This document shows, one piece after another, positions 43,040 through 53,569 of a DNA stretch of 64,000 nt. A program made the translations under genes and the position numbers. The number at the start of each line of letters is the position of its first letter. The stretch's first letter is position 1. The notes beneath the pieces are model-generated. The model did no database searches and was not told where the DNA came from. It was given only the letters and a program-made list of their open reading frames with translations. The DNA comes from Prorocentrum cordatum (lineage: Eukaryota > Sar > Dinophyceae > Prorocentrales > Prorocentraceae), in assembly GCA_963575745.1 (NCBI GenBank), contig CAUYUJ010020704.1, forward strand, positions 330,407-394,406, read 5' to 3'.

Positions 43040-44165
43040 GCACGGGGCCGGCTTTCGAGAAGGACGTTCCGCTGTATGACGGAAGCCCTGCGTTGTTCGA
43101 GGAGCGAGGTCGTGACGCCTTCTACGGGCGCATGGGCGATGAGAAGGAAAGCGCGATGCCGATCAATCTCAGGAGTGGTCTCTCGGGTGCTGACTGCGAC
43201 TCTGTGCGCGCACTCACTCACCCACCAGAAGCTGCTCACGTATGATGTCGAGACGATAGAGACCTTCGGCCATGGCGGCGAAAACTACCTAAAGAAAAAG
43301 AAGAAAACAGGCGACGACACATGGATTGGAGCTACTGCTGGAGACGCTCGGTGAAGCCGTGCTGGAGGAGAAACACGCTCGAACTGCTGAGTTCTTCGAC
43401 GGTGCGCTGTACGACGGGGCGGTCTGGTGGGCGCCATGCGAGAGTAATCAGGAATACGTCACCAGACGCTCGCAGGCATTCGACTATTTGAAGAGGGTAA
43501 TTCTGGAGACGTGCATATTGGACGACGACCTGCAGGCTCACTTGCTGTTGAAATTCTCGGGACTCGAGAAGTCGGACCTCACCAGAATCATCAGCAGCGC
43601 CGGCAACAAGTGCGACGAGGAGGCGTTCGGCAAGCCACTACACACGCAGCATCCCGACATCCACGAACGAGAGTGGACGGGCAATCGCGACCAGCAACCG
43701 GATCCTCGGCCGCAGCGATGCGCACAACGACGGCAGCAACCTCAACATCATAATCGGCATCAGCATAGGTCAGCGTGGCAGGTTCACAGCGACGATGCGC
43801 CCATGGGCCAGCGCGCCCAGTCCCCGAACGAAGACGGCTTCGAAGGCTACCTGGGCGAGGGCGAGGCCACGCCCGGGGAGATCGACGGCGCGGACGAGGA
43901 GGCCCCGGAGAGAGATTCGCATCGCGGCCAGCGCCCAACGCGCGCAGATGTTCCACGGCAGTGGCAGCAGCCGCGGGGGCGGCAAGGGCCGTGGGCGGAG
44001 CAGGGGGCCGCGGTCTCAGGCGTGGAGTTCGAGGGGCCAGCCCCGCGGCAGGAGCTCGGTAAATGACAGCCCCGAGCGGCGGGCTCGGATCGAGAAGCTC
44101 GAGCGGACAACGAGGTGCGCGAGCCGCGGGCAGATCGGGCAGTGGCGCGGCGATCCAGGCTGCCC
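43040..44165 (+). pseudogene. Copia gag with degenerate zinc knuckle
   Basis: Three successive frames give one gag-like protein. The first reads PAFEKDVPLYDGSPALFEER (43060-43120), the second LLTYDVETIETFGHGGENYL (43225-43290), the third YVTRRSQAFDYLKRVILETC then HLLLKFSGLEKSDLTRIISS and HTQHPDIHE (43460-43670). The third part is the conserved core of Copia gag. Near the end, CASRGQIGQWRGDPGC (44116-44163) aligns with a CX2CX4HX4C knuckle (in this family C-x2-C-G-x-x-GHW). Its second Cys reads Arg (CGC) and its His reads Gln (CAG), so it cannot bind zinc normally. Two frameshifts (near 43200 and 43330) and a further frame change before the knuckle kill the ORF. Confidence 0.75.
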
Positions 44166-46600
44166 TAAATCGTCGGGCTCATCCCCGCCGCCTTGGACAA
44201 GGACGAAGGATAGCCACTTCTTGGTCGCAGACAACGACGACGCGGCGACTTCGCGCCAGAGGAGCGCCAGGTTCGTGGATGTCGTCGCGGTGGCAGGCAG
44301 CACCGACTCCGGGGTCAGGCCAAGTCGCAGCCGAAGGCGAAGCCGAAGGAGCGGCCGATGGCGAAGCCCGACCCGAGGAGCGGCCACGTCGGCCCCTATT
44401 GCGAACCGCCAAGGCGCAGCCGTGGCCCCCTGCCGACCATGAAGTGGCCGTGCGAGCACGCGGTGAACGCTCGCCCGCGGTTCTTCGAGGGCGCGAACGG
44501 CGTCGCCAGGAAAATCGCGCGCCACCTGTGAGGCGCCAACGGCGTCCGCGTGATCAGGGCATACCGGAGCGATGGCCAGGATCTGGACGTACCTCGTGGG
44601 CTCGCCACTGTTCACGCGCAGGGGCCAGAGGATTTGGAAATCGGGACATCGGCCACGGCGGCGCCAGAGCATTGCGTCTGGGAGCCGCGCTTGGCCCCCC
44701 GTCGCGGCGGTCGCGGCGGCGGCCGGCGCTGGGATTTGTTCGAGGACATCAACGCGCAAGGCGCGGAGGGCGCCGAGATCGAGGCGCCCGCTTCCGACGG
44801 CGATTACTGGCCCTAGGTGAGAATCAACGATCAACGAGATCACCGAAGTGGGCGACGACGAGATCTGCGCGGCGTGCCTGGCGGACTCCGAGCAGGCGGT
44901 GGACGGCCTCAGCGTCGATGGCCCACCGCTCGGGGGCGAGAAGATGGAGGTGGGCAAGTATTCGGGGTCTGCGTTCGCCGACTTCGCGGACAGGCGGGCG
45001 ACCGCGGACAGGCGGGCGACGTCGTCGAGAGGGCCGTGGGCCTGGAGCCCCCATGGGGGATGCTCAGGCTTAACGAGTCTAGGCTCGCTTGGTTCCTGAT
45101 CCTCCTCTCGGCCCATGGCGAGTGGACTGCTGGCGCGCGCCTCTGCCGGGGGGCGAGGCAGGTCCGGGGCATGTTCGCCGCGCGGGGCGACCAGTTCCAG
45201 GTCCTGGTGATCGACCGCGTCGACGACGAGGGCGATGGCGACGCCCATTCCAACGCCTACGACGACGCAATCCACTCCGACGCCTGCACGATCAGGCGGG
45301 GGGCCTCCCCAGAGCGGCAGTGCTCGACGCCGCGGATGACGATGATGGGCGCGCCCTGGCGCCGGGACTACCAGCAGGCGCCGAGCGAGAGACGGCTCAA
45401 GACGGCCCCGAGGTCGCAGGGCGCCAGCCCCCGCGGGGTCGGAGGCGGCGCTGGATCCGACGCCGCGCGCGACGCGCCCGCAGGCATCCGCGGCAAATCA
45501 TTCGCCGCGTCGTCGGCTGAGTTGTGCCTGGACGCGCCGCCCCTCGTCAGCAAGGGTCTCCGGGCCGGCCTCGGAGTCGCGGTCGACGTTGTCTCGGCGC
45601 GCGCGGGCTCTGTCGGGCGCGGCGCATGCGACGCGCCGTTGGCCGGCGCGTTTGGCGGCCACCTCGGCGTCGACCTGCTGGACGTCCAGACCCCGACGTC
45701 ATCGGCGCGGGCCTCCGGATCCAACCTGTTATGGGCGGGCCCGGAGGCAGATGCATCGGCGCGGGCTGCGTCGGCTCGTCCGAAGCGTTGGCGACGTACT
45801 TCGTGGAGCGGGGCGGTCAGGCGATTGCCTTGGAGGCCTTCGAGGACCCCGACAGGGTCGACCGGGGCAATGGCCTGGCAATTGCGATGGCGAGCTCCAG
45901 GAGGGCCAAGAGGATGCAGGCCATGCGCGAGGACTTGCGCGCCGTGGGCGTCATGGCTGGCGCCGCGAACAGGCGCCGGGGGCAACCGCGAGGCAGGGCG
46001 CTCCTGAATCAAGTCTTCTGCGGCCATTTCGGAGCCGCCCTGCTCGCGACGGCGACCCCCCCTGGACATCGAGGATGGCTGGGGCGGCAATTCGCGGGGG
46101 CACGCAGCGGGCGTGCAACCAGATGCTGGAGGAGGGCCCCTGCGTGGCGATCGTGAAGTCTTGCGGCCCGCGAGGGGCTGGGGGCGTTGCGGCGTGGCGA
46201 AGGGCGGCGCTGCGGCGGCGACCGTCCACGAGGCGCAGGGCGCCGCAAAGCTCTTACTCGCGCTTTCCGACCAGATGGCGGTGGATCGCGTGAGCCGCGG
46301 GGGGCGCGTCTCATTGGGGCACCCCCTTGGTTCCGGCGCCCGCGGCCAGCCCGAGATGGACAGGGCGAGGGGGCTCGTCGAGGAGGGCGCGCTACTCGAA
46401 TGCGCCCCCCCGCGGTAGCCAGCTCGGCTGCGCGGGCGGGGGGGCCGGCGGCCTGCGCAATGACCCGACGAGGCCCCCCGCCATGCCGACCGCCGTCTAG
46501 GAGGCGCCACGCGGCGCGAAGTGCGATCGGAGCCGCCCGCGCCAGCCCTTCGAAAACGAGGAGGACGAGGGCCGCGGCATAGTGGCCAGAGGAGTTCGCC
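44166..46600 (+). other. Copia internal region, protease not recognisable
   Basis: A protease is expected here, but no D-T/S-G or D-T-A active-site motif can be read in any + frame. The segment is about 2.4 kb, longer than usual, and very GC-rich with long chance frames (for example 44817-46007). At 46220-46345 one frame resembles a thiolase C-terminal motif (see findings). The stretch may include an insertion. Confidence 0.4.
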
Positions 46601-46606
46601 CACGCG

Positions 46607-47640
46607 GTGCCCCAGGCCATCGAACGGCATATCGACTTGGGCATCGACGAGCACGTCGCAGAGGGCCCCGACGCGATGAGCAGCTACCCGTTGGAGCTAC
46701 CGCCAGGATCCAAGAGGAGACGACTCAGAGGAATGCGAGCGACGAAGCTTCCTCCGCATGATGATGGGCGAGGAGAATATGAAGGTCTGCCACGCAATGG
46801 GCATCGAGCCCAGGGCGGGCCTGCGGTGGGCCCCGCGGGCGTAAGGGCCGAGGCGGCTGCGAGTCTCGACCCGCGCTCTCGCCCGAATCTAGGCTGCGAC
46901 CCCGCCGCCAGGCGGGGCGCCCGCAACCTGCGCGCGCATTTCGGACACCCTAACAAAGTGACGTTGGCCAGACGCCTCAGGAGGTTAGGCGCCAGGAAGA
47001 AGTTCCTGTATGCCGTCTGAGACTTCAGGTGCGACGCCTGCGGCGACATGATTCGGGCGCGGCACGTCCGCCTGGTGCGGGTGCTGGGGCGCTACCAGTT
47101 CAACTTCCAAGTGATGTTCGATACCCTGTTCGCCCATGGCGCGGGGGGCGGCGCGCGCGCGCGTGTATCTGGGTGTCGTGCGTGGCGGGGCTCGGTTCCA
47201 GGCGGCGTGCTACCTGCGTCAGGCCACTCGCGCGCTCCGGCTGAGGTCGCGCTGGGCATGTTCTTCGCTGTCTGGGGAGCTGGGCAGGGCTGGTGCAGTC
47301 GATCTTCGTGGACCGCGGCAAGGAGTTGTGGATGTGGAAAGATATATTGTACTACGCGTTCGAGAATGGCGTCGAGATCGAGAGCGCGGCGCTAGGGGCC
47401 CGCGAGCAGTTGGGCAGGATTGGGAGGCTTGGGGGGGGGGTCTGGAAGAAGGCGTTCCAGCGCGTACCCCGGTCGCTGGGGAGATGGACACGCGGGCCCT
47501 CTGCGGTGTCGTGAGCCAGGTCTGCAGCGAGACGGTGGTCTATGACGGCTATGTCGCCCAAGACGGCCAAGCAGAGGCGCTGAACGTTCGGGAGACAGCC
47601 TTGGGCCCGGAGTCCGCCGTGGCGTCTAGACTACTACGGC
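46607..47640 (+). pseudogene. Copia GAG-pre-integrase and integrase catalytic domain (inactivated)
   Basis: The HHCC module reads ARNLRAHFGHPNKVTLARRL then a TGA (47018-47020) then DFRCDACGD. The first zinc His is Arg (CGC, 46931-46933), while the second His and both Cys are kept. The catalytic core follows in shifting frames: FNFQVMFDT with the first Asp (47120-47122), YLGVVRGGARFQAACYLRQA, QSIFVDRGKELW with the second Asp (47311-47313), and REQLGRIGRLGGGVWKKAF. In the last block the catalytic Glu codon reads GGG (47422-47424), 37 codons after the second Asp, consistent with the D,D35E fold. A tail SETVVYDGYVAQDGQAEALN lies near 47520-47590. At least four frame changes occur in 600 bases. 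Confidence 0.8.
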
Positions 47641-48615
47641 GCTAAGCGGCCGGGGTAGCCTTCGCGAAGATGGATGCGCGAGGAGAGCGAAGCTAGCGAG
47701 ATCGACGGGACCTTTACCCTCGGCGCCTAAGCCAATTTCGGGCACGGGCGCGCGAGGCCAGGCGCGTCGCTGGCCCGGCTTCTGCAGCCGGTCCGGAGTC
47801 GCCCGCGTGGTCGGCCACGACTACTGCGACCCCTACAGGATAACAGACGGGATCAACGCTGCGGTCGGCGCGCAGGGTAGTCAAGTCGTGATACGGCGAT
47901 GGCGTGGTGGCGGCGCGGTCCTTGCGAGACCCGCGCAGCTGCGATTCGCGACGGACGACGAGCTGATCACTCCGGATCGGATGCCAGCTGATCAGCGAGG
48001 CGCAGCTCTACCGCGAGGACCCCGAAGATTCCTCGCCGTGCTGCGCGAGGGCATGACGGAAGGAGCTCTGGTGATCCCCGACGGCGCACCGCGGCGAGGC
48101 GGACCGTTGGCGGCGCCAACGGCAGCCGCTACGAGGGAAACCGCGCTCTGCCACGCCCCGGCACCTGCTGTGGCTGGGGGGGCCCCTGCGGAGGGAACTC
48201 GGCCCTGCAAGGCCCGAGCCCTGGAGCTCTTCCCCTGGAGGTCACGGCGCGGAGGCGGTCGGGGCGCAGCAGGGCGATGATCCCACGCCACCTGTTCCGG
48301 CACCTGAACCCGCGCACGAGCGAGAGCTTCTGTCTGGTCGGGAAGCACCTGTATCTGACGATGACGATGGCGGCGACCCGAGGAGCCCGAAACGAACCAT
48401 CTACCCGAGCCCGCCACTCCTAGACCCCACCTGAGAGGTTCGATGTTTCGCTTGGTTTCCCGCCCCATGGGCCCGAGAGGACGCCGCCGCGGCGGCTGTG
48501 CGATCGAGGCAGCCCGATGTCTGGGGCCCACCTCGTCGAGTGCGACACGGATGCGCCCTGCCGTGCCTGTGTCATCCATGCGTGACTGGCCCAGAAGTCC
48601 CGAGGGAGGGGGATC
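47641..48615 (+). other. Copia linker between integrase and reverse transcriptase
   Basis: No motif is expected in this hinge. Open frames (such as 47807-48280) are Arg/Pro/Ala-rich. A PEST-like variable linker is usual here in Copia polyproteins. Confidence 0.4.
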
Positions 48616-49920
48616 GTGCTCGCTGGCCTCGCAAGGGCCGCGGGGTCCCTGGTCGACGCGAGCACGGCGAAAGAGTGGGGGACCTGGTGCAACTTCTGGG
48701 CGGTGACCGCGGCCGTGGGCGACGAGCTCTTGGGGCGGGTCAAGGCGACCCCCCCTGCCCACATCAACAAGAACGAGTACGACCCGAAGTTGCCCATGAA
48801 GGCGAAGTCTCGGCTAGTTGTGGGAGTCGTATCACGTCGGGGCGGACTGCCCGACGTCGTTTTTGCTGGTGTTGCACCTGATCTGCTGTGCTGCGGCCAG
48901 GACGCATTGGCCGCTGTTCACGCCCGGTGCGACGAGTGCGTACCTGATGTGGTCCGGGTGCTCGCGCTGCGTCCACCCTCGCCCCCGCCGCCTGGCGCGC
49001 CCGCTGGTTCGGGTTTCGCACGCTATCGCGCGATCTGCGTCGCGAAGAGCGCGGTAAGAAAGTGGCCGGGCAAGCCGCGGGGGACGCTGCGCGGGAACGC
49101 GTTGCAGGAGAGCCGCGTGGAGCGAGCCTGCTCCCTCCTCTTCGAAGATGGCGAGCTCGCTGGCCTAGGTGGCGCCTGCGAGGACGACCTTCGCGCCGCC
49201 ACCGACCAGGGCAGCGACCTGTTCAAGACCGCGATGGGCGAGCTGAAGCGCGTCCTGTTACTCGCGGAGGAGAAGCCGCCTTTCCGCTGCTGCGGCAGGG
49301 GCGTCGGGCAGGCCTCGGTCTTCTCGATCAAGATCAGCATGGCCAACTTCATAGATGCGATGGAGACCTCGGCGATATCCATGGCCGGATCCAGGCAGGT
49401 CAAGGCGTTGGCTATGGATGAAGAGAGTCGTTTCGCAGGGTCGGTGATCGGCTCTCTCGGGTGGCTCTCGATTCGGCCACGTGCGGACGTCTCGATGGAC
49501 TGCAGCTGGCTGGTGCAGCAGGAGATCCCGGCCATCGTGCAGCACCTACTGCAGATGGACAAGCTGGCGAACTACTGCAAGGAGACGCGCGACTTTTGCA
49601 ACTGCTTTCGCAGCGACGGCTTTCAACAATATGGAGACCTACGTGCTGTCGTGTTCGCGGCCAGCAGTCTCAACAGTGTCGACGACCTCGCAATTGGCCC
49701 GCTCAGCGAGAAGGTGAAGTCCCCGCGACCCTGGTCCCCGCCACATGGTATAGTGACGCGAACAGCTTCTTGACCCGCCTCTTCGCGGACGCTGGCCAGA
49801 TTGCAGATCGTCGAGTTCGCGAGGACATTGTGGCTCGACGAGAGACGTTCTCTCAGGATGGAGTCGACCTGGAGCGGTGCGATACGTCTGTCCACTCGGT
49901 GAATGCTCTGACGAAGCTTT
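48616..49920 (+). pseudogene. Copia reverse transcriptase and RNase H start (inactivated)
   Basis: The order fits RVT_2. KEWGTWCNFWAV is followed by INKNEYDPKLPMKAKSRLVV (the K-x-K-x-R-L-V motif). In a second frame DCPTSFLLVLHLICCAA leads to FTPGATSAYLMW, where the D-x-x-x-A-Y/F-L motif has Gly (GGT, 48926-48928) for the first catalytic Asp. Back in the first frame come RACSLLFEDGELAGLGGACE with DD (49180-49188), where the usual V-D-D is E-D-D. Then KISMANFIDAMETSAIS and GSVIGSLGWLSIRPRADVSM (G-x-L-x-W/RPD block). A frame change near 49720 leads to DANSFLTRLFADAG and RCDTSVHSVNALTKL, the RNase H side, ending at TAG (49920-49922). It would copy the element's RNA; loss of one palm Asp and two frameshifts make it non-functional. 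Confidence 0.8.
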
Positions 49921-50192
49921 AGACGGAAAGTGGTCTCCTGGCCGCGCCAATGAAGGGCGGATTCGCGGGTGCGAAGGTCTCTGCCGAGGTGGCCTCAGCC
50001 AAGGGGGGCCATCATGGCGGGCCGCCACAGGCGTGCGGATGAGCGAAGGGCACGAGATGCCCAGAGTGAAGCCGACGCGGTGAGTAATAGCGCAGCAGCA
50101 GGCTAATAATTTACATTTGCGAGGCATGCCGGCCTTCTTTTGTGGCACTTCACGCAGACTCCCCTTAATGACGGCAGATGGTCGAGGCCCGG

Positions 50193-50346
50193 TGTTGGAT
50201 TGCACCGGCGATCATCCCTCTTTTAGCCTGCCCCCTGCCGCTGCGTGCCTTCGCCCGCTCGACGATGACATTTCCGTTCGCAGAGCTCTTGGATCTCACG
50301 GTGCAGGTATCTAAAGAAACCCGACAGGCGGCGGCCAGCCACTTCA
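50193..50346 (+). repeat. 3' LTR of the Copia element (154 bp)
   Basis: Starts TGTTGGATTGCACCGGCGAT, carries the blocks shared with the 5' LTR and the extra ACATTTCCGTTCGCAG segment, and ends CACTTCA. The sequence just upstream is not a clear polypurine tract, so that site has probably decayed. GGA-rich host DNA follows. Confidence 0.9.
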
Positions 50347-50410
50347 GAGGAGAGGCGGGAGGAGGAGGAGGAGGAGGAGGAGGAGGAAGAGGAGGAGGAA
50401 GGGAGCAGGA
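50347..50410. repeat. GGA tract at the right Copia junction
   Basis: GGA/GGAAG run. The left junction (42540-42610) is also GGA-rich, consistent with insertion into a purine triplet tract. Confidence 0.75.
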
Positions 50411-50429
50411 GGGCGAGTAGAAAGGCAAG

Positions 50430-50705
50430 AGGCCTTTGGGATACCTCTCGGAGTCGGCTTGGGTGTTTCTCGAGCGCTTCTTGGAGCTCTCTTGGGGCAC
50501 CTTGGGGACCTCATGGGCGCTTCGGGGGAGCTTCTTGGGGCCTCCTGAGGGTCTCTTCCTCATGGGCGCTTTGGGGGAGCTTCTTGGGGCCTCCTGAGGG
50601 CCTCCTGGGAGCCTCGTGGGGACCTCTCGGGAGCCTCTCGGGGCCTCCTCGGCGCCTCACTGGGCCCTCTTGGGGCGCTCTTGGGAGCCTTGGGTGTCGC
50701 GGCGG
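50430..50705 (+). repeat. CTTGGG-type degenerate minisatellite
   Basis: CTTCTTGGGGCCTCCTGAGG occurs twice, at about 50528 and 50580, within further CTTGGGG/CCTC units. Confidence 0.75.
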
Positions 50706-50727
50706 GGCGGCCATCATGGTGTCTGGT

Positions 50728-51270
50728 GGACGCATTCGTTTTCAAGAAACGTCAGTTTTCAGAGCTCCCATGCACAGCATGGGACAACATGCGCACGCGC
50801 GCGTCGTCGTGCTCGCATGCCGAAATCTTTCAAAGGCCTGAGTTGTCGTAAGGATTTCAAAATCGAGTGTCCCGAAAACATCCAACAAAACGCATGGTTT
50901 CCCAGCGAGGATTTTCAAAAAAAGCGTGCGTTCGGGCTCGGGCCTCTCGCGCGCGGATGTCGGAATCGCAAGAACGCCTTCGCGCGCGTGCTGTCGCAAT
51001 AATGCCTTGCAGCTGATGGGACGAAGTGCGCGCGCGTGTCGTCGTGCGCGCATTGCGGAATTGTTCAACAAAGACCTGACGTCTCGCAAGGATTTCAAAA
51101 TCAAGTGTCCGTGTTTTTCCATTGTTGTGCTTTAGTGGTTTTGCAACCTCACTTGTCCAACATGCCTGCGCTCGCGCTCCTGCGAATTTTCAAGAAAAGC
51201 CATCTATTTTCAACAGTTCCATGTCTTTATGCCAAACGGTCCTTTCGCGCCGCATGTCGAATTCATTCGA
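50728..51270. repeat. Degenerate ~235-bp tandem repeat
   Basis: GAAATCTTTCAAAGGCCTGA...AAGGATTTCAAAATCGAGTG at 50816-50872 recurs as GGAATTGTTCAACAAAGACC...AAGGATTTCAAAATCAAGTG at 51048-51108. The TTTTCAAGAAA...CCATG block at about 50740 recurs near 51190. A related AATGCCAAAATCTTTCAAAA is at 53890. Confidence 0.65.
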
Positions 51271-51804
51271 ACGCTCTTGCGCGCGTGCTGGGAAGGGGGG
51301 TGCACGACCCGTGTCAAATAGTACCACGTAGGCCACTCTCGCGTCGGCCGCGTGCGCATGTCGAACTCCTTCCAAAACCTTCATCACCGACGCGAGGACG
51401 CCGTCATCGTCGTCGGCGTGATCAGCATCGGCGCCGTCACTGGCCTTGCCGTCGTCGCTGCCATCATCGTCACCAGCATCGCAACTATAATCCTCGCGTC
51501 TACCGTTGTCGACGTTGACATGATACCGCGCCCGCCCAAATCGCCGACTCGCATTGAAGTGCCCGCTCGGGCGTTCCCAGCGGGCAGCGCCACCGCGGCC
51601 GCGTCGGTCGCGCCAAGCTAGCTGGCCGCTTTGCGGCGCGCGAGCGTGCGGGTTAGCACGGCCGCGGCGATGTGCAAGCCAGCGCCGAACAGTCACCGCA
51701 ATCGTCGCCGAATGCGTTTTGCAAACCAACTTGCGGGTGGGTTGGTGGGATGATTGCGCGAGCAGTGGGGTTGACAACTTCAAGTTCGGCGCCACATAGT
51801 TCGC
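51271..51804. other. Unassigned DNA
   Basis: A small CATCGTC-rich patch is at 51395-51480. No gene is recognised. Confidence 0.3.
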
Positions 51805-52210
51805 CCCTCAAGCTGCACCAGTCGAACTGCGCCAGTTAGCGTGCACAACATAGTTTGTACCGCATAGGTTGCACCACGTATCTTGCATACCAGACATTGC
51901 ACCACATCGAATGCTCCACATACATGCGCCACGTAGGTTGCAGCTCATCGGTTGCACCCCATATGTTGCACCACATATATTGCTCAACGTGCATTGCACC
52001 ATCAGGTTTGCACCACATCGATTGCACCTCATAGCCTGCACAACGTTTATTGAAACGCATCAGTTGCACATCATCGAATGCACAGCATCGATTGCACCAC
52101 GCAGGTTTCACCACATAGCTTGCACCACATACTTTGCGGCACACACAGTCCACAACATATTTTGCGCAACGTGGGTTGCACCACATAGTTTGCACCACAT
52201 GTACTGCTAG
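51805..52210 (-). repeat. Inverted copy of the GTGGTGCAATCTATGT minisatellite
   Basis: About 20 irregular units such as TTGCACCACATAG and TTGCACCACATCGAT, the reverse complement of the motif at 21640-21896. Minus-strand frames repeat WCNLCGA-like peptides in both places. Confidence 0.85.
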
Positions 52211-52245
52211 TCGCATTGCCTGGGGTCCACGCTGGCTAACACATT

Positions 52246-52335
52246 CAAGGAGAGAGAGAGAGAGAGCGAGAGAGAGAGAGAAACAATAATCAAAATGAGA
52301 GAAAGAGAAAGAGAGAGATAGAACGAGAGAGACAC
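52246..52335. repeat. (GA)n tract
   Basis: GA runs with AAAC interruptions. Confidence 0.9.
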
Positions 52336-52439
52336 ATGGACTATCAACAACGAGCGAAGACCACACATTGTGTCTATATGTAAGTTCATATTGAACCCGT
52401 GCACTAATACAATCCATTCCACTGCACATGATCTACCAC

Positions 52440-53240
52440 AACTTCCGTTGCGACGAGCCGCGTAATTTCGGAGCGCCTTCCGGAGGGCCTCAGACGGCCC
52501 AGTGTGGCTCCAAGTCGGCCGAAGAAAGCCCCAAGGAGCCTCGGAGATATCCATCCCCAAGACGGGCGAACAACTGCCTTATATGGCTTGAAGATGATTG
52601 CGAACCGGCCCGTCAGGCACCTCAGGCGGCTGAAGGGGCTCTGAACAGGACCCCCCAGAGGCTCCCAATAGGTACGGGTCCTTGCGATCTTGGCATGTTC
52701 ACCTTCTCGGTGCACAGAGCTCCCAAGACGGCTGCAAAGGCTCCCAAGATCGCCACAAGATGGCCCGACGGGTGCCGAAGAGAGCGGCCAGCGGCGCCCA
52801 AAGCGGCCCGAGAGGCTCCCGAAGCGACCCCGCAACCACTCTGGCCACAGCGCCGTCTCGGGCCCTTCCCGCCGGGCACCTGGGCGGCCGAGCCGAGCTC
52901 GCCCAGGAGGAGGCACCCCGCGCCCGCACGCGCACACCCGCTGGGCGGGTCCAAGGCAGCCCCTCGAGAGCCGAACAGGGCAGAAGAGGCACAACTATTG
53001 ACCCAATGGCGCCCGGACGGCCCAGAGTTTTAAACAAAGAGAGAGGGAGACTGGGTTCCCTCAAAATGCGCCCCCACGATGGCGCCAGCGCGGCAGGGCG
53101 CTCCCTGCTGCTCCAAGGCAGCCGCACAGCCACACAAGAGCCCAAGATGTCCGAAATAGCGCGACGGCCCGCAGCAGACTCAGAAGATTCCCAAGTCTGC
53201 CCCGAGGGGCCAGCGAGCCCCAAGACGGCCCAAGGATTCC
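52440..53240 (-). repeat. CTTGGG-type minisatellite, inverted orientation
   Basis: CCCAAGACGGC, CCCAAGATCGCC and GGAGCCTC-type units in the reverse sense of the 1.1, 50.5 and 53.6 kb arrays. Units are strongly degenerate; open frames on both strands are artefacts. Confidence 0.6.
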
Positions 53241-53455
53241 CCTCTCGTCGCTCCTCCTTCCTCCTTTGTCCCTCTCGGCGGTATGGGCTCGACTTCTCTC
53301 CCTCGACGCTCAGTCGAAAGTTCAACGCCATTGCGCGTTCCTTCCCATTCCCTCCATCATCCTCTCCTCATTATCCGTTTCATCTTCCTTTTCGGGCTTT
53401 GTACTTCTTTTCCCTATTGCGAAGGCCTTTCGGCCAGTGCCGCCGACCCTGAATG

Positions 53456-53556
<101 letters not shown>

Positions 53557-53569
53557 CGCTCTGGGGTGC

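Larger units (their letters stand above)
42616..50346 (+). mobile_element. Ty1/copia-type LTR retrotransposon, full length but inactivated
   Basis: Two direct LTRs (42616-42755 and 50193-50346) bound 7.4 kb of internal sequence. Its domains can be read in Copia order: gag with a zinc knuckle, an unassigned stretch, GAG-pre-integrase, integrase, then reverse transcriptase/RNase H. Integrase before RT is diagnostic of the Copia type. A primer-binding site for initiator tRNA-Met abuts the 5' LTR. LTRs start TG and the 3' copy ends CA. The flanking five bases (AAGGG and GAGGA) do not form a clean target duplication. Numerous frameshifts, in-frame stops and changed catalytic residues show it cannot transpose. 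LTR divergence points to an old insertion. Confidence 0.9.

Noticed and set aside
44016-46654. Long minus-strand frames (419 and 428 codons) across the Copia element
   Set aside because: They are antisense to recognisable or GC-rich Copia sequence and contain no domains.
42611-50351. 5-bp target-site duplication of the Copia element
   Set aside because: AAGGG and GAGGA match at only three of five positions in purine-rich DNA, which is not evidence of a duplication.
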